The notes: generated from the sequence alone by a model not told the origin. Shown: positions 34,901-46,969, counted from the stretch's first letter. The stretch: DNA of 64,000 bases from Siderastrea siderea (GCA_964030785.1 OZ034978.1:9524453-9588452), one strand, 5' to 3'. A program made the numbers and translations.

Positions 34901-36543
34901 TCTCGCTAATTCAGCCATTGCTAGAACGTAGAAGCACTCGGTAAAGAGTGTCCTTTGAATCTTGATCGGCTGCCCCTCAGCTGTGACTTGAAAGTAACAT
35001 CTTCCACCTTCAGGTCTCTTGATGTGGTTTAGAAGAAATTCACCACCTAGACGACACAAAAACCAATATTTGTGAAAGAAAAATACTATTCTATCTTGCC
35101 ATTACGTAACCTGAGAAAACAGCGACGTTTCACGAGGTCGCCACTTGAGCCCTCGCAAAACGATGTCTGAGTAACTAACAAGTGCCGAAATTCCATACTG
35201 ATGACGTTCACTACCCAGGTCTTGGTAGTACATCTGATTGGTTGAAAGAAAATTCCAACCAATCAGAAGCACTACCTAGATCTGGGTAGTGAACGTCATC
35301 AGTATGGAATTTCTGCACTCGTTACTCAGACGTCGTTTTGCGAGGGCTCAAGTGGCAACCTCGTGAAACGTCGGCTGTTTTCTCAGGCTAGCCATTACGT
35401 CAGTAAGATAGTATTGTGTTAGTATTCTACGATTTAACAGTGACAGCAATATTTGATGTTTCAAAACTGTTAAAAAAATCAACAAAGCAGTTTGCTATAT
35501 ACAACTTGCGCATGCTCAACCGAGTTATAATGCACTTAACCTTCATGACTCTATGACTTTTCTCCGTACATGTATATTGTCGAGTATTTAACGAACACTC
35601 GAGATAGATACGAAAACCACTCGTCTGGGCGTCATGCTTCTCCACGCATTTGTCCCAACATTATTACAAGCATTGTTTCAGTTTGCTTTTGTAGTTTTTC
35701 TTGTTTTCGGTAACCTTAGTTTTTCTGGGATCAGCTGTTATTACTTATTAAAAACCTGCCAATGGCATGTCATCATGGCCTAGGGGATTACCTCCGCGCC
35801 TTCTTTGTTTAAGGAAGGCCACTGTGGAAACGTATTGTATTTGGGGATTAAAAGGTTACTTTAGTTCCTGTGCTTTGAAAGCGAAAGCAGTTTCCATTCT
35901 ATTCAACTGAACAAAATCAAGGCCAGGGGTATTTCTGCCTTTACGCGAAATACGCAAGTGCGTACCAGAATTTTTCCCCCTTCGGGATTGTAATTAGTTT
36001 TTATGTGTGGTTGTCTCGAGTTAACTTTCAGTTGCCTAGAAAATAAGAGAGCATCAGTACTATTACGTTACGGAAAAGACTGTTATAGACCAAATCAGGA
36101 AATATCGTTATCGCAACACCAGAGTCGTGAGGGTCGTGTGTTCTTGCATCCACAACCAGTCAACTAGTCTTTAAAGTCCCATCAGAAGTACCACTTGAGC
36201 ACTTAACGTTTACTGGTGTACTTGATGAAACCGAATGTAGTACGTGTAATTGTAGTGGACAGGAAATTAAACATTGCTGAGAAACGCAATTAGCCTGAGC
36301 TAATATGGGAGAACGAGAATATGATTGAAACGATTAATGTGTTTCTGACTGTAATCAGTGCAATTCAGTGTCACCCTAACTTTGTGCGTACTGCCAAAAA
36401 AATGCCCGGGAACGCCCCAGAAGGCCATTAAAAAACACTGACAGTCATGAAATATCATGGCAAATACCTGATAATGCGGCTTTTAGCATCTTTGCATTGC
36501 CGTATTTGGCAGTTTCATTGTAAAGCTTCGAGTACATCCACAC
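31801..36543 (-). CDS. RENBP: N-acylglucosamine 2-epimerase (RENBP family), 5' exon(s) not found
   Basis: Enzyme interconverting N-acetylglucosamine and N-acetylmannosamine in the cytosol, feeding sialic acid metabolism. Exons on the - strand: 36543-36468, 35046-34877, 34282-34058, 33483-33094, 32718-32631, 31910-31801. These make 1059 nt, 352 residues plus stop, with all phases joining. Seen: [92 protein letters not shown] and [16 protein letters not shown]. Each matches the human protein in order. The His of PGH and of FHVPR belong to the proposed active site. About 60 N-terminal residues, including the usual GGFF and KYVWLQGRQ segments, are absent from 36544-38576. The duplicated block B begins just beyond. 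Confidence 0.92.
32090..32290 (-). repeat. Probable Penelope-like or related retroelement end in a RENBP intron
   Basis: On the - strand, words GACTACACTCACCCGGACGA, CTTATGATATGACTCCTGGG and TTGTCAAAACGTTAGTC follow each other as in the 3' ends of dispersed cnidarian retroelements (recognised from memory). No intact ORF. Confidence 0.35.
32631..32718 (-). CDS. RENBP: RENBP exon e
   Basis: Acceptor CCTTAG, donor GTATGT. Encodes [20 protein letters not shown] and FKGGPFK; the human counterpart is [19 protein letters not shown]. Confidence 0.92.
33094..33483 (-). CDS. RENBP: RENBP exon d (largest)
   Basis: 390 nt, phase 0 at both ends, acceptor GTTCTTAG, donor GTAAGT. Holds [31 protein letters not shown] and [15 protein letters not shown] of the (alpha/alpha)6 barrel. 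Confidence 0.94.
34058..34282 (-). CDS. RENBP: RENBP exon c
   Basis: 225 nt, acceptor ATTTCAG, donor GTAAAT. Encodes [28 protein letters not shown] and [15 protein letters not shown]. Confidence 0.93.
34623..34802. mobile_element. 180-bp hairpin MITE with 9-bp target duplication in a RENBP intron
   Basis: TAGCCTGCGTAGCAAGCGTT at the left end is inverted at the right with few mismatches (ACACTTGATACGCAGGCTA). TATAACAGC occurs at 34614-34622 and 34803-34811. The centre is GCGAGCACAACCTTGCTCGC-type hairpin. Non-coding. Confidence 0.88.
34877..35046 (-). CDS. RENBP: RENBP exon b
   Basis: 170 nt, acceptor GTCTAG, donor GTAAGC. Encodes [20 protein letters not shown] and [20 protein letters not shown]. 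Confidence 0.93.
35108..35390. mobile_element. 283-bp hairpin MITE with 10-bp target duplication in a RENBP intron
   Basis: AACCTGAGAAAACAGCGACG and its inverse end the element; arms run more than 100 bp and meet around a CCAACCAATCAGA / TCTGATTGGTTG pair. GCCATTACGT is repeated exactly at 35098-35107 and 35391-35400. A one-armed relative lies at 27147-27330. Confidence 0.9.
36468..36543 (-). CDS. RENBP: RENBP exon a (first one visible)
   Basis: 76 nt, acceptor TTTTGTAG, donor GTATTT. Encodes [20 protein letters not shown] then KAALS. In the human protein this follows directly after LQGRQ, so at least one coding exon should precede it. Confidence 0.9.
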
Positions 36544-36734
36544 CTACAAAACAAAACAGCGACTGTGTTATTATCAGCGATAAACTGTGGCAGTCCCGGG
36601 CATTAATTTGCATAAACTAAGTAGGCGTATTTCAGGTGTTCAGGAGGAAGAAAACCTCTATACGTCTTAAATTTTGAACGCATTTTTCAGTTGCTGTAGT
36701 TTCTGGCATTCATTTAATGGGGTAAATTTGCTCG

Positions 36735-36940
36735 TTAACAAACGGATTCCATGTTGCCGTGAGTCTGTTCAGTCAGATCACAGATGACGTCAAAATGTGG
36801 TAAGAACGAAAAAGTGGCGTACGAGGCACAGCCGAGCGTGTCACTGATGTTCTTACCACATTTTGACGTCATCTGTGATCTATTACTGAGACTATTACAG
36901 ACGTACAGCAACATGGAATCTATTTGTTTTATGAATAAAG
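36735..36940. mobile_element. Hairpin MITE upstream of RENBP
   Basis: ACAGATGACGTCAAAATGTG and its exact inverse lie 40 bp apart, inside wider arms containing GGATTCCATGTTGC and GCAACATGGAATC. Non-coding. Confidence 0.75.
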
Positions 36941-37862
36941 AGACAAAAGTTGCCAGTGATGACGTCATCTATGCGTCTGTCCTCTAATAGATCATAGCTA
37001 CGAACCAATATAAATGCGCGTAGAATTCAGCATATTATATTCAGAACCGTTTATTGATGCTCATATTTTATTCCTAGAAAGATTTTGGAGTATATTTTGG
37101 CACCCTGTGTCATTTTTATGTGCACCGTGTCTGAGAACAGAATCCCCTTTTCGTCTTGTTTTCGGGCATCCCAGAAAACCATTGGGTAGTATCGTTCATG
37201 GTTCGCCCGACATAGGTGTAAACGTACGCCCTCTCCCGCCTCAACACACAACAAGGAAAGGAATTTTTATTTGGGGGGGGACGCACTTGGGAGGGAAAAA
37301 TATGTAATAAATGTACTAGTAGTAATCAAAGATTAAGAGAGTGCGTTCGACTGGTTGCATTCTATCAGACAGCCAACACTTCTGGTTCCCAAGTTGTCAC
37401 CAAGGAGATGTAAGCCTTTGAGTCCTTTACTTTCCCCTAAATGAAAGCACGGGTCTTTGGCGTGGGGTTTTTGTTAAACGAGCTCGGGGAATACACTACG
37501 ACTGATATATTATTTCAGATACATTTAAAGCGAACAGCAGAAATAGGAAAAAGATATCATCTGAAACATAGTGAGTGAGTTATATAGGGTTTTCACTATT
37601 TTTGGCAAAGAGATGCTAAGATGCTTCTCCTTAATCAACAAACTTAAAGGTCAAATAAACCCAAATTTTGATAATTCCGCTTTAGCCGTTTAAACGCGTC
37701 TTGACACAAAAAGAAATCATTATGAAGCCAAACTGGACCGAAATTTCCCTTCCTGAGACCTTAAAAGGAGTAATAAAGCTAAAAGTACGAAGATATCCGA
37801 AGGTTTCACGAAATCGTTTCTGAAATGACCGCGCGCTTAAATGGTCACCTCTCATTTTACAC

Positions 37863-37927
37863 CGAATATATTCTAGTGCAAGACAAAGAGGCTCGCCAAA
37901 ATGAATATAAATTGATCCAATGTCAGT
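37863..37927 (-). CDS. GNPAT: Isolated exon resembling dihydroxyacetone-phosphate acyltransferase
   Basis: Between acceptor TTGTGCAG and donor GTGTAA the - strand encodes TDIGSIYIHFGEPLCLALEY then I (21 codons plus 2 nt). This resembles human GNPAT [20 protein letters not shown], a conserved acyltransferase motif of this peroxisomal ether-lipid enzyme. No flanking GNPAT exon was found from 36544 to 38576, so it is either a stranded exon or part of a gene whose other exons are displaced. Chance resemblance over 20 residues remains possible. Confidence 0.42.
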
Positions 37928-39944
37928 CTGCACAAACCGCAAGCAGTATACACGGCACAAATTGAGTCGAAAATAATGAAAGCTAATACAGTCTAGCAGG
38001 TATATAATGGATTTGACGCCATAGTACAAAAAGCCCGCGAAGAACTTCAAGAAGGGGTTTGGCGCGCCTCTACCCTCCTCGTCCGTGCCGCGTTTGCTAT
38101 CTTGGGCACTCTTCGATCTGGATTTGTCCCAGCTCTTCCCGCACCTCATCAATAACAATACACTGGGCGGAATATTACACTATAATCCATTCTTTTTTCA
38201 AGCATTTGCACTTGCTATTATGTTCCTAAGCGCGTTGTTTTCTTTTGTTTTTTTTTTAATCATTCATTTTCCCGGATTCTTTTGTGCTCTTAATCGTTAT
38301 TTAGGAACGTCTTATTTAGGAACATCATTCTAATATCGTTGAATATAACTTTGTTGGAAGATGTTAAACGAAGTGACCACACCAATTCATATATCTTATT
38401 AGATGTTTCGGTGTGAAGTATCGCCGTATATTTTACGAGCTGTGCTGTATTTTGACAAGCCCGCAGAGCGAGTGATAATACAAACAACGAGTAAAAATAT
38501 ATAGAGGATATTACACGGTATTTTCGAGGGGTTAAAGCCATATTTTACGAGCGAGCGCAGCGAGTGAGTAAAATATTGTTTTTTACTACGAGAAAATAAA
38601 ATTCATATTTTCAAGCCGCCGTGTAATTTTCTTTTTATTTTATAGACAAAAGTACTTTTGCACAAACAACAGTGCAAAAGAGGGAAATGACGTCATCGAT
38701 ACCTCACTTGTGAGGACATGGAAAATACGCCGCTCGAGTCCCGGATGTAGTCAGTGTAGCTTCGTATGAACTTTACGAGAGGCCTATTTTCCACGTAAAC
38801 ACTCTTGTCCGATATAATAAACGGCGATACTTCACACCCAAACATCTAATAAGAGATTTATTATCCAACTTAACCTTTTTCAACCTCTTTCAGTAACTTG
38901 AAAGAAAACTACACGAGCACGGTACGGTACAATAACCAACTGTACAATATCGTGGGATATTTGTACTCGTTTCGCGCGCTATCTGTACGTACAATAACTA
39001 ATGCAGTTGGATAATAAAATATTGTTATTCACACCTGAGAAGAACGGGAAGGTGAATTAACGTCAATCAACAGGGTGACCAAACGCGCTTTACTAGTGTA
39101 AAGCCTTGGTCAAATGGATTCAACATCATATGACATCGTTGAATACAACTTTGTCGGTACGATGACATGGGCATGTTGAACGAGGTGACTTAACTCCTGA
39201 GAACCAAAGGGAAAAGAATCACCACTATTCAACATCATTCAACAGGTTGGCCAAACGCATTTTATATGTTTAATCGGCAGGTTCTAAAACCAGAAGCACG
39301 AGAACATCCCAGAACACCACGTAACACCACATACCCGGGGGCACTTGATCCATGTTTGGGTATAGGGGCTCCGCTGAGGGTTTGAAACCCTTACCCTGTT
39401 CCGTGAAGGACAATACCTTCCATTTTAGGTTCCCGTTATTGCATAAGCCATATTTAACGCGACAATCGCACTGACCATACCTTAAGGCAGACTCGCATGA
39501 AATTATCCACCCTGTTTAGGACAGAGAGGCCACCCAGGTCCAGCGGCAGGTCTTCGTATAGGCCATATCATATATAAGGGAGTACAACCCCCGCGACAAC
39601 ATAACACGGGAACAGTACCCACCCAAGGACTAGATTACGCCTAGTTAGTCCTATTCACTGAGTCCCCATATCGGCTAGCTTTTGTCTGGTGTTCCGTTGG
39701 GTTCCGTGCTGTTCTCGGCTGTCGCGGGACGATCCGGACACCGGTGTTTTCTGTCGGGTTTTAGTAGACCACGAGCAGTCTATCTTTCTTTTTAGTGGTA
39801 GTCATGGAGATTTCCGGCTGCGCCCGGAAAAGTACGACGAGCAACCCCCGTTCTTATGATAGCGTCTTCTGAAATTTGGTACCTCTCAGGTGTAAGTTGG
39901 AATGGTACCACTCCCACAACAAAATATTCTTAAGTGCCTTTTCA

Positions 39945-41590
39945 AAATGCCTACTGCGCTAGGTGGATGTAGCTCCAACGGTGGATGTAGTTAGCAAACT
40001 GTTGACTAAATTAAACGAAAGGAAAGCCGCAGGCCTAGATAATTTTCCAAATAAACTTCGAAAAATGGCTGGCAATATAGTCGTACCATCACTCACACAA
40101 ATATTTACAAAGTCGATTAGCACTGGTATCTTTCCAACTGAGTGGAAATTGGCTCGAGTGGCTCCTATATTCTAATCAGGAAGGGAGAAAGGGACGACCC
40201 AAACAACTATGGACCAATATCTACTATTCCGACAGTTGCAAAAATTTTCGAAAAAATTATATACGACCAGCTTTGCGAGTATCTTAATAACAACAACTTA
40301 CTAACCCCGTGTCAATCTGGTTTCCAATCACTACACAGTACACTTACTGCGTTGATCGAAGCCACAAATAGCTGGTCGGTCAACATCGACAATGGCCTTG
40401 TTAATGGTGTAAATAATGGTGTAATTGATCCCAAAAAAGCCTTTGCCTTAACCACAGTGTTCTTTGTATACGGAAGCTTTACAAATACGGTGTTGACAGG
40501 AGTAGTCTCAAATGGTTAGAATCATATCTTTCCGACCGAAGGCAAAAATGCAGTATAAATGGCTTTTTGTGAAATACTGCCCCAGTTTCCTGTGGCATCC
40601 CACAGGATAGCAATCTTGGACCACTTCTATTCTTAGTCTATGTTAATGATCTGCCCAATTGCCTCAGTTTAGCCTTTCCAAGGATGTTCGCCGACGACAC
40701 AAATATAACCTTCGCTGCCAGTACAATGGCTGACCTTGAAAATGTAAATTCAGAGCTAAGAAGTCTTAACCGCTGGCTTATAACTAACAGGCCCCGGTAA
40801 CAGGCTAAGCCTTAACGTTGCCAATACTGAATTCATAGTAATTGGGTCAAATCAACGAATACATGCTCTTTCGAATAATCAGATTAATATCGAAATTCGG
40901 CAAATCCAAAAAAGAGTTGATGAAGCCAAATCACTGGGCTTGTTAATGGACGAACGCCTTTCGTGAACAAGACATATAGACGAAAAAAGTAAGAAGATAT
41001 CTTCAGCCATAGGTGCCCTTAAACGTACAAGACCATTCATCTCCGAAAGCACCGCTCTCCAAAGTCTACCAAGCGTTAATTTTACCCCACTTTGACTACT
41101 GTAGCTCCGTTTGGGATGAACTCAACGTTACCTAGAGCGATAAACTCCAAAAACTCCAAAATAGTGCTGCCAGGGTCATTACCAGGTCCAGTTACGACAC
41201 AAGTGCCAGTTTCCTCCGCGACAGGCTCCACTGGGACAATCTCTCCACACGCTGAAAGGAGCTGAAGGCGATGTCAATGTTTAAAACAATTAGAGGTCAT
41301 TCCCCGGCGTACTTGCAAAATATAATTTAAGAGATTCCGAGTTTAAACTAGACCTGCCCAAGCCACGTACGAACTGCCTTAAGTGAGCTTTGGCTACAGC
41401 GGCGTGCTATTATAGAACAGCCTACGCGTCAATTTACGGAAATTAGACTCTCTTGGGCACTTTAAAAGGGAAATTGACCGATTTTACAACAATTGTTAGT
41501 CAGGCTCCCACACGGCAATCTTGTAAAACAGTATTGTTATTATTTTAACTTGTAAATACTGAAGATTTTACCGTGGATAAATAAATAAAT
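39945..41590 (+). pseudogene. Degenerate non-LTR retrotransposon reverse transcriptase (copy B)
   Basis: Same dead element as 1950-3500. An upstream open stretch at 39963-40175 reads LNERKAAGLDNFPNKL. FADD is at 40687-40698. About 70 bp near 41173-41250 lost from copy A are kept here. Tail AATAAATAAATAAAG at about 41576. Confidence 0.85.
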
Positions 41591-41991
41591 AAAGTGTGTA
41601 TGTATGTAAGTATGTAAAACGGCCAACAAAAGGCTGTTGTCACTTATTACAAAAACTTACCTCGAAGAACAGAAGCAAGTCTTGGCCGCAGCTGAACCGA
41701 GAGGAATGACTTAAGCATGACCTTATCGATCATATGACCGATGTTAACAGTAGTAGGGGGGTATACCCTAACTGCAATTATTTTCCCCCGATGACCCAGG
41801 ACCACTCATGCGTATTAAATTATATTAAATAAGGCGGGAAAAGACATAAATTTTCTATTCGCAAGCAAATATTTCACTTAATTAAATAAGACTCCTCCAC
41901 CCATCCCCGCCCCTCCGATCAGTCTCGTCGTTACAAGTTTTCGAGCGCAAAAATGTTTGCTTGCAACTGCAGCGCTAACCCACCGGGGCTG

Positions 41992-42271
41992 CTTACCATT
42001 TACCTGAAAAATCTGGTTGGGCTGACCGGATGCATAATGGTAAGGAAGTTACCGTTTTGTGTGGAATAGAACTTACCATTTACCAAACTGACGAGCGCGA
42101 ATTTCCCGCCACTTTTCTTCAGCAGCGGAAGACTGAATTCGAGAAAAACGGGGTGTGGTAAAGTAATTTTCAGTCGGCTCGTTCTAACCGGAAAAAAGAG
42201 GAATACCTCAGAAGGAAGTCCAAATTCCTGGAATTTTCGGAAATTTTAGCTAAACAGCAAGCACCCCGGAT
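41992..42271. mobile_element. Hairpin-forming element, copy B
   Basis: Counterpart of 3876-4203 with the same GCTTACCATTTACCTGAAAA start and GCAAGCACCCCGG end and an internal deletion. Confidence 0.55.
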
Positions 42272-42369
42272 GTACCCTGTATTTCTTTCACCCACCCTCT
42301 TCTTTCCCCTCCCTCTTCTCCAACTCCTCTCACCCCTCCACATCCCTGCCCAGTCTTCGTCCGATTTTG

Positions 42370-42500
42370 AGATAGAAGCAGTTCGGCAAATGGAAGAACT
42401 CCAAAACGTTATGATTAATCATAAATCCTCTAATTATAGATCCCAGCTTAAAAACAAGTTAGTGGAAGGGGACAGGGAGTGGGAACCCCGAAGAAAGAAG
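42370..42500 (+). other. Exon-like open segment, copy B
   Basis: Counterpart of 4302-4440: same CCCAG tract, frame beginning SSDFEIEAVRQMEELQNVMI. It diverges after the DREWE motif. Confidence 0.25.
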
Positions 42501-43179
42501 GTGTCAGACCCGGGTATTAGCTCGGGGGTAAAACAGCCTTTATAAGCTCGTCGAGAATTGAAGCCGAGAGAGACAGAATGACGTTGTGCAATATATCGGA
42601 GAAAACCGTGAAAAAAATGGTGGGAGATTCCAAGGAAGTAGGTGGAATCAGGAGAAGACGTTCTGGAAGTAGGAGATACACACCCCTTCCGGTTCTCCCC
42701 GTAAATGATAACAGAGGTCTCATATACCTCCTACATCCTCGCAAAGTAACCTTTAATTTAAATATTAACATTCTAGAATATCAGGTCAATAGTGATAGGA
42801 TTTGGTATTGAATAGTGAACTATAATGTAAATACCCTGGATGAAAAAGTTGCACACAAAACTGATTGTAGTGTGCTATTTCCTATCTCTGTGTATTGCCA
42901 GGAGTCGTCGACAGATAAGAGAATATAATGCAATAATAATCTCTTGTGACAGAATATAGCAACGTTCAAAAGCGGGCAAAGATCAGAAGATAATTTCTAT
43001 GACTTTGAACCCCTATCTGTCCACTCGAAGTGGTGTATAATTTGGCTATACAAAAGATGGCGTTGATAGGAACGTTCCGAAAGAAAACTCGCATTCTTGC
43101 AGGTGTGTGGCGTCACGTGTAATTTTACACACCACAACCCACCCGCAGATGTACGTATACGTATTCTGGGATCCTACCT

Positions 43180-43370
43180 CGGGCATGGGAGAAAGAAGAA
43201 AATAGGAAATATCTACGCACAGCCGGATACCATGTCCGCGTTGAGTGTAAAAGAAATACACTTAAAAGAAACACAGAAAAAAAATACTTTAACCGTATTA
43301 ATGGCTTGGAAACATACCTTCGTTCCACTGACAGTGAACACCCTGAGCAATATGAAACTTGCAGTTTATT
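43180..43370 (+). other. Coding-like remnant, copy B
   Basis: Counterpart of 5150-5340. The frame stays open from about 43150 to TCSLF and a stop, with RKYLRTAGYHVRVECKRNT and KKYFNRINGLETYLRST. Family unknown. Confidence 0.25.
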
Positions 43371-44288
43371 TTAGCAAATCATACACTTATGGTAACCCCA
43401 TCATCGGTGATGATATGCTGATGCCAATCATCTGTTTTTTAAATCAACTTTTTTAATGAAGAGCTAACAACTCGATGTTTTGTTTGGCTCTAGAAATGGA
43501 AAATCGTGACCACCCGTAAGACAAGAGAATGACACATCATAAGTCTTTACCCGGGGTGCTGCTTCGATCAAAATACACCCGCCTGAAACGGCCTGGTGAA
43601 ATTAGGCTTTAAAAAATATACGGAATGACTGATCCTTACGGCAATTAAAGAAAGTCACAGAAGACGAAATAAATATTATAAGTAAAAACATATAGGCAAC
43701 AAGAAATTACCGATTGTGCTTGTAAAAGTGACAATTTTTGCTGCTGGCAGTGCACGTTTCTTCTCAAAATTATGCTTTTAAAAATTATTCTCATTTATGC
43801 TTGTGAGCAATCTTCTCGGCAGCCGGCCTACTAACAGAATCTTTTTTTCATCTTTGTCTCAAGCCGGCTACGCCCTAAGGGAGGTACGCGCCCAAGGGGT
43901 TCTCTGTGAATTTTGGGGTGTGGGTGTGCGCCTGGGACTCCGCGCGACCTTTGGCCTATGCCAGACCATGTTCACCCTAGACACCCTAGACTAGACGACA
44001 GGGGAGAAATATAAATGACTGTCAAAATGGCTTCTGCAGGGACTGATCAAACAAAGTGAAAAGACTTGAGTTACAATATTTCGACTGGCCAATAACACTG
44101 ATATTTACGTGATTCTTTCAGGAAAGCACGTGAGGCTCACATTATTCACAAAGCGCTAGCTAAGACTCTTGAGCCTCTAGGCATCAGTAAACGTGATTTG
44201 TAACTATATATAGTACAAAACATTTTTATTTGGCAAACCATACCATGTCATATATGTAACTTTCGCTTATTGTTTTATTCCATGTATA

Positions 44289-44836
44289 CAGTCGAAGCTC
44301 TCGTAATCGACCACCTTGGGAATTCAGAAAAGTGGTCGCAACTAGAGCTGGTCGCTTGCGAGAAAGGGCTCTCGTGAGCGACCACATGATAAAACAATAG
44401 AGAGTGGTCGCTTAGAAGTGCTTTTAGCGTAAAGCTTGGCCTAATAGTTCTTGTAGTAGTAATGTTGAATAGGGTTTTATTGCCTATCACAGAAGAGGTC
44501 CGCGTAGGTACAAGACAAAGAACCCAGTAGCACTTGTGTTATGTATAATTCTAAATTTGAACAAGAACTGAGTGCTTTTATTAAAATTTTGACCGAGTCA
44601 GTGTCGCTTACTAGAACTTAAAAACAAAGGAAAAAGCCCGTTGGTAATTCACAAAAGTGGTCGCGGTCGCTCACGGGAGTGGTCGCTTCCGAGAGCTTTT
44701 CATTAGGGACGGACCATTATTTTTTTGGAGGGGGGGTATGAAAATTTTTTGAAGACAAACAATTTTTTCTGTGTTGTTGTCTGCGCAAACAATTTTTTTC
44801 CGGCTGCATCTTCCTGCAAACAATTTTTTTTGTGTG

Positions 44837-44867
<31 letters not shown>

Positions 44868-46364
44868 ACAACTATTATTATTATTACATTTATTTATATA
44901 CGGTTAACATTCATCAGGTAATCTTAGTAAAAGTACTAATCTAAACATTACTGCTTAAAACTGCTTTCCATGAATGCCATGTCTCTATGTCTCTAACTTA
45001 TAAAAGTATAACTGCACCATGGCTTGTTTTGTTTCCTAAAAAGATTGAAAATCTCACATCAAAGTATCCTGAAACATTAAAATGTGAACGTAATTGCAAG
45101 TAATAATATAGAACGGCACCAGCGGCCTTTTCTCCCCTGATCCTAGAGAGGATTGAGGAGCCAAATGAAACAGCGCTTGCTTACACTTGCGCTTTATTTT
45201 GTCGTTTATACAGACTGGATCCAATTTGCCTTCTTCATGCAAGTGGAAAACAGGAGGCTGCTTGCTGTTTAAGTGATGATTTATTAAACGTCATCATCAA
45301 ACAAGCCTAGGACCCTGTTGCAAAGCCAGTGTGACTATTAGTGAATACATGCAACCCAGGAATTTAAGTTAATCTCTTCTCTTAGTTAGAGTTTCATTGC
45401 ACTTTGAAGAGTTCTTGATTAGTAATGGTAATTGGACTAAGTGGAGCACAATTCAGGGAGTAATTGGGCGAGTTGCTTTAAATCAGCCGAGCGCGTAGCA
45501 CAAGGACGATTTGAAATTACGAGCACGTTTACCCCTGAATTGTACAATACGAAGTCCAGTTAATCCTATCTATAACAAAATGCGAGATTAGAAAACCTAT
45601 GTGCCCTTCAGGGATATATTTTTAATTATCAGTTTTGCAAGCAGTGGAGAAAGAGCTATAAAAAGAACCCATTTCAGTGCACCTGATTGATGCGTGCGCA
45701 ACGTAGTTGTCCCATTACAGCTATCCAATTACAAAAAGTTCTTGTTACAGAAACGATTAATACAATAACCTAACTTTAGCATTTAATGCTTTCAAGGTCC
45801 TCAGAAGAGATTACTTTTAATAAAGGGGTTAGTTACTGATTTTAAGAAACTGTGGTAATTTGTTGGTGGAAAAGTAAAAAACCAAGTCAATTTGGTAAAT
45901 TAGCCACCGGAAAGAAATGACAAAACTGATGTTTGAGTGTTAAATAGCTCATTTGTTCTAATGAATAGCTAACACTCAAAATGTCAACTTTTGAATTAGT
46001 TTGTGATGGCTTATTTACCATGTCAAACCTTTTGATGAATCCAGATATTGCAAATCATTTTGTTGCATTGTTATCTTGTATTTTAACAAATAGGACTACA
46101 TTTACCGGTACTTATATAAATCAAACTATGTATCAACTAGTCTGCAAACTTTTTATTTTCTCCTTTTCATGTCTGCAAACAATTTATTTGGGCTTTTTGG
46201 ATTTTGCAAACAATTTTTTTCAGGATTTTTCATCCCCCCCACTCCAAAAAAATAATGGTCCGTCCCTAACGCAGCTAAAGTGACAATTCAAACGGGGTCT
46301 GGAAATACTGGTCGTAACTAGAGCTGGTCGCTTACGAGAGTGGTCGCAAGGAGAGCTTTGACTG
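44289..46364. mobile_element. Tc1/mariner-like element with nested insertion
   Basis: Ends CAGTCGAAGCTCTCGTAATC and, inverted, CAGTCAAAGCTCTCCTTGCG, flanked by TA at 44287-44288 and 46365-46366. Copy A shows the uninterrupted site near 6213-6225. Subterminal GTGGTCGC words recur on both sides. No transposase frame is visible; most of its length is the nested element 44703-46269. Confidence 0.82.
44703..46269. mobile_element. Nested 1.57-kb element with TTAGGGACGG ends
   Basis: TTAGGGACGGACCATTATTT and its inverse (AATGGTCCGTCCCTAA) bound the element. Repeated TGCAAACAATTTTTTT words lie under both ends. The interior includes a retroelement tail near 44840-45240. The terminal words resemble those of 55250-56071 (TTAGGGACTGTTCG), suggesting related families. 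Confidence 0.75.
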
Positions 46365-46969
46365 TATTTCTGTAAATTCGTGATTTTCCTTAATAAACCT
46401 GATGAAGACTGGTATATTGTCCGGAAAACTTTACCCAAAACGTTATAATTAAATATGCAATGTATAAAAGAATGTTAATCATGGATAAGGATATTAGTAT
46501 CACGTTTTTCTACACCTTTACTCGCCGTCAGTCAAACACAGATTCGTAAAGATTCCGTTGAAGAACTCCTTTAATACACGTGATTACGCAGACTGAAATC
46601 TCTTCACCTCTACGGTAGAGTAGTACTGTTTGCTTAACGATATTTTCAAAACTCAAAGTTTGGAAACTTGGGGCTGAACCGGGGAGTGACGGTGTGTCAA
46701 CTGCATCAAGTGCCGCTTCGTAGACTTCATCAGGAAGTTAGTACAAATAGAAAGATAACGCCTGTACATGCTAACGGTATTTAGGCCGTAACTTTGGGGC
46801 AATTATTTCGCCAACCAGCAAACCACAAAAATATGGCCGGATTTGCAAAAGGAAACAGGCGAGGCTGTGAAACTTTTTAGCAAAGTGTGAAACATTTTGG
46901 GAGCCACGGTTTTCACTGTGCTTTAAAAAAATCTGAAAAAGGCCACACAGGGGTTCCTCTTGAAATGGC

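Larger units (their letters stand above)
44018..46413 (+). mobile_element. Penelope-like end, copy B, split by insertion
   Basis: Left inverted arm from 44018 and the RKAREAHIIHK-type tail match copy A. The element is cut at 44288 and continues at 46365 as TTTCTGTAAATTCG to GATGAAGACTGGT, where it stops. The right arm present in copy A is missing. Confidence 0.65.

Noticed and set aside
37051..37254. Possible missing RENBP exon (HERYYPMVFWDARKQ frame)
   Set aside because: Neither GGFF nor YVWLQGRQ motifs nor matching phase are present; the region looks like a dispersed repeat.
38085..38158. N-terminal RENBP or GNPAT exon (KSWDKSRSKSAQDSKRG frame)
   Set aside because: No match to either family, and no donor in a compatible phase.
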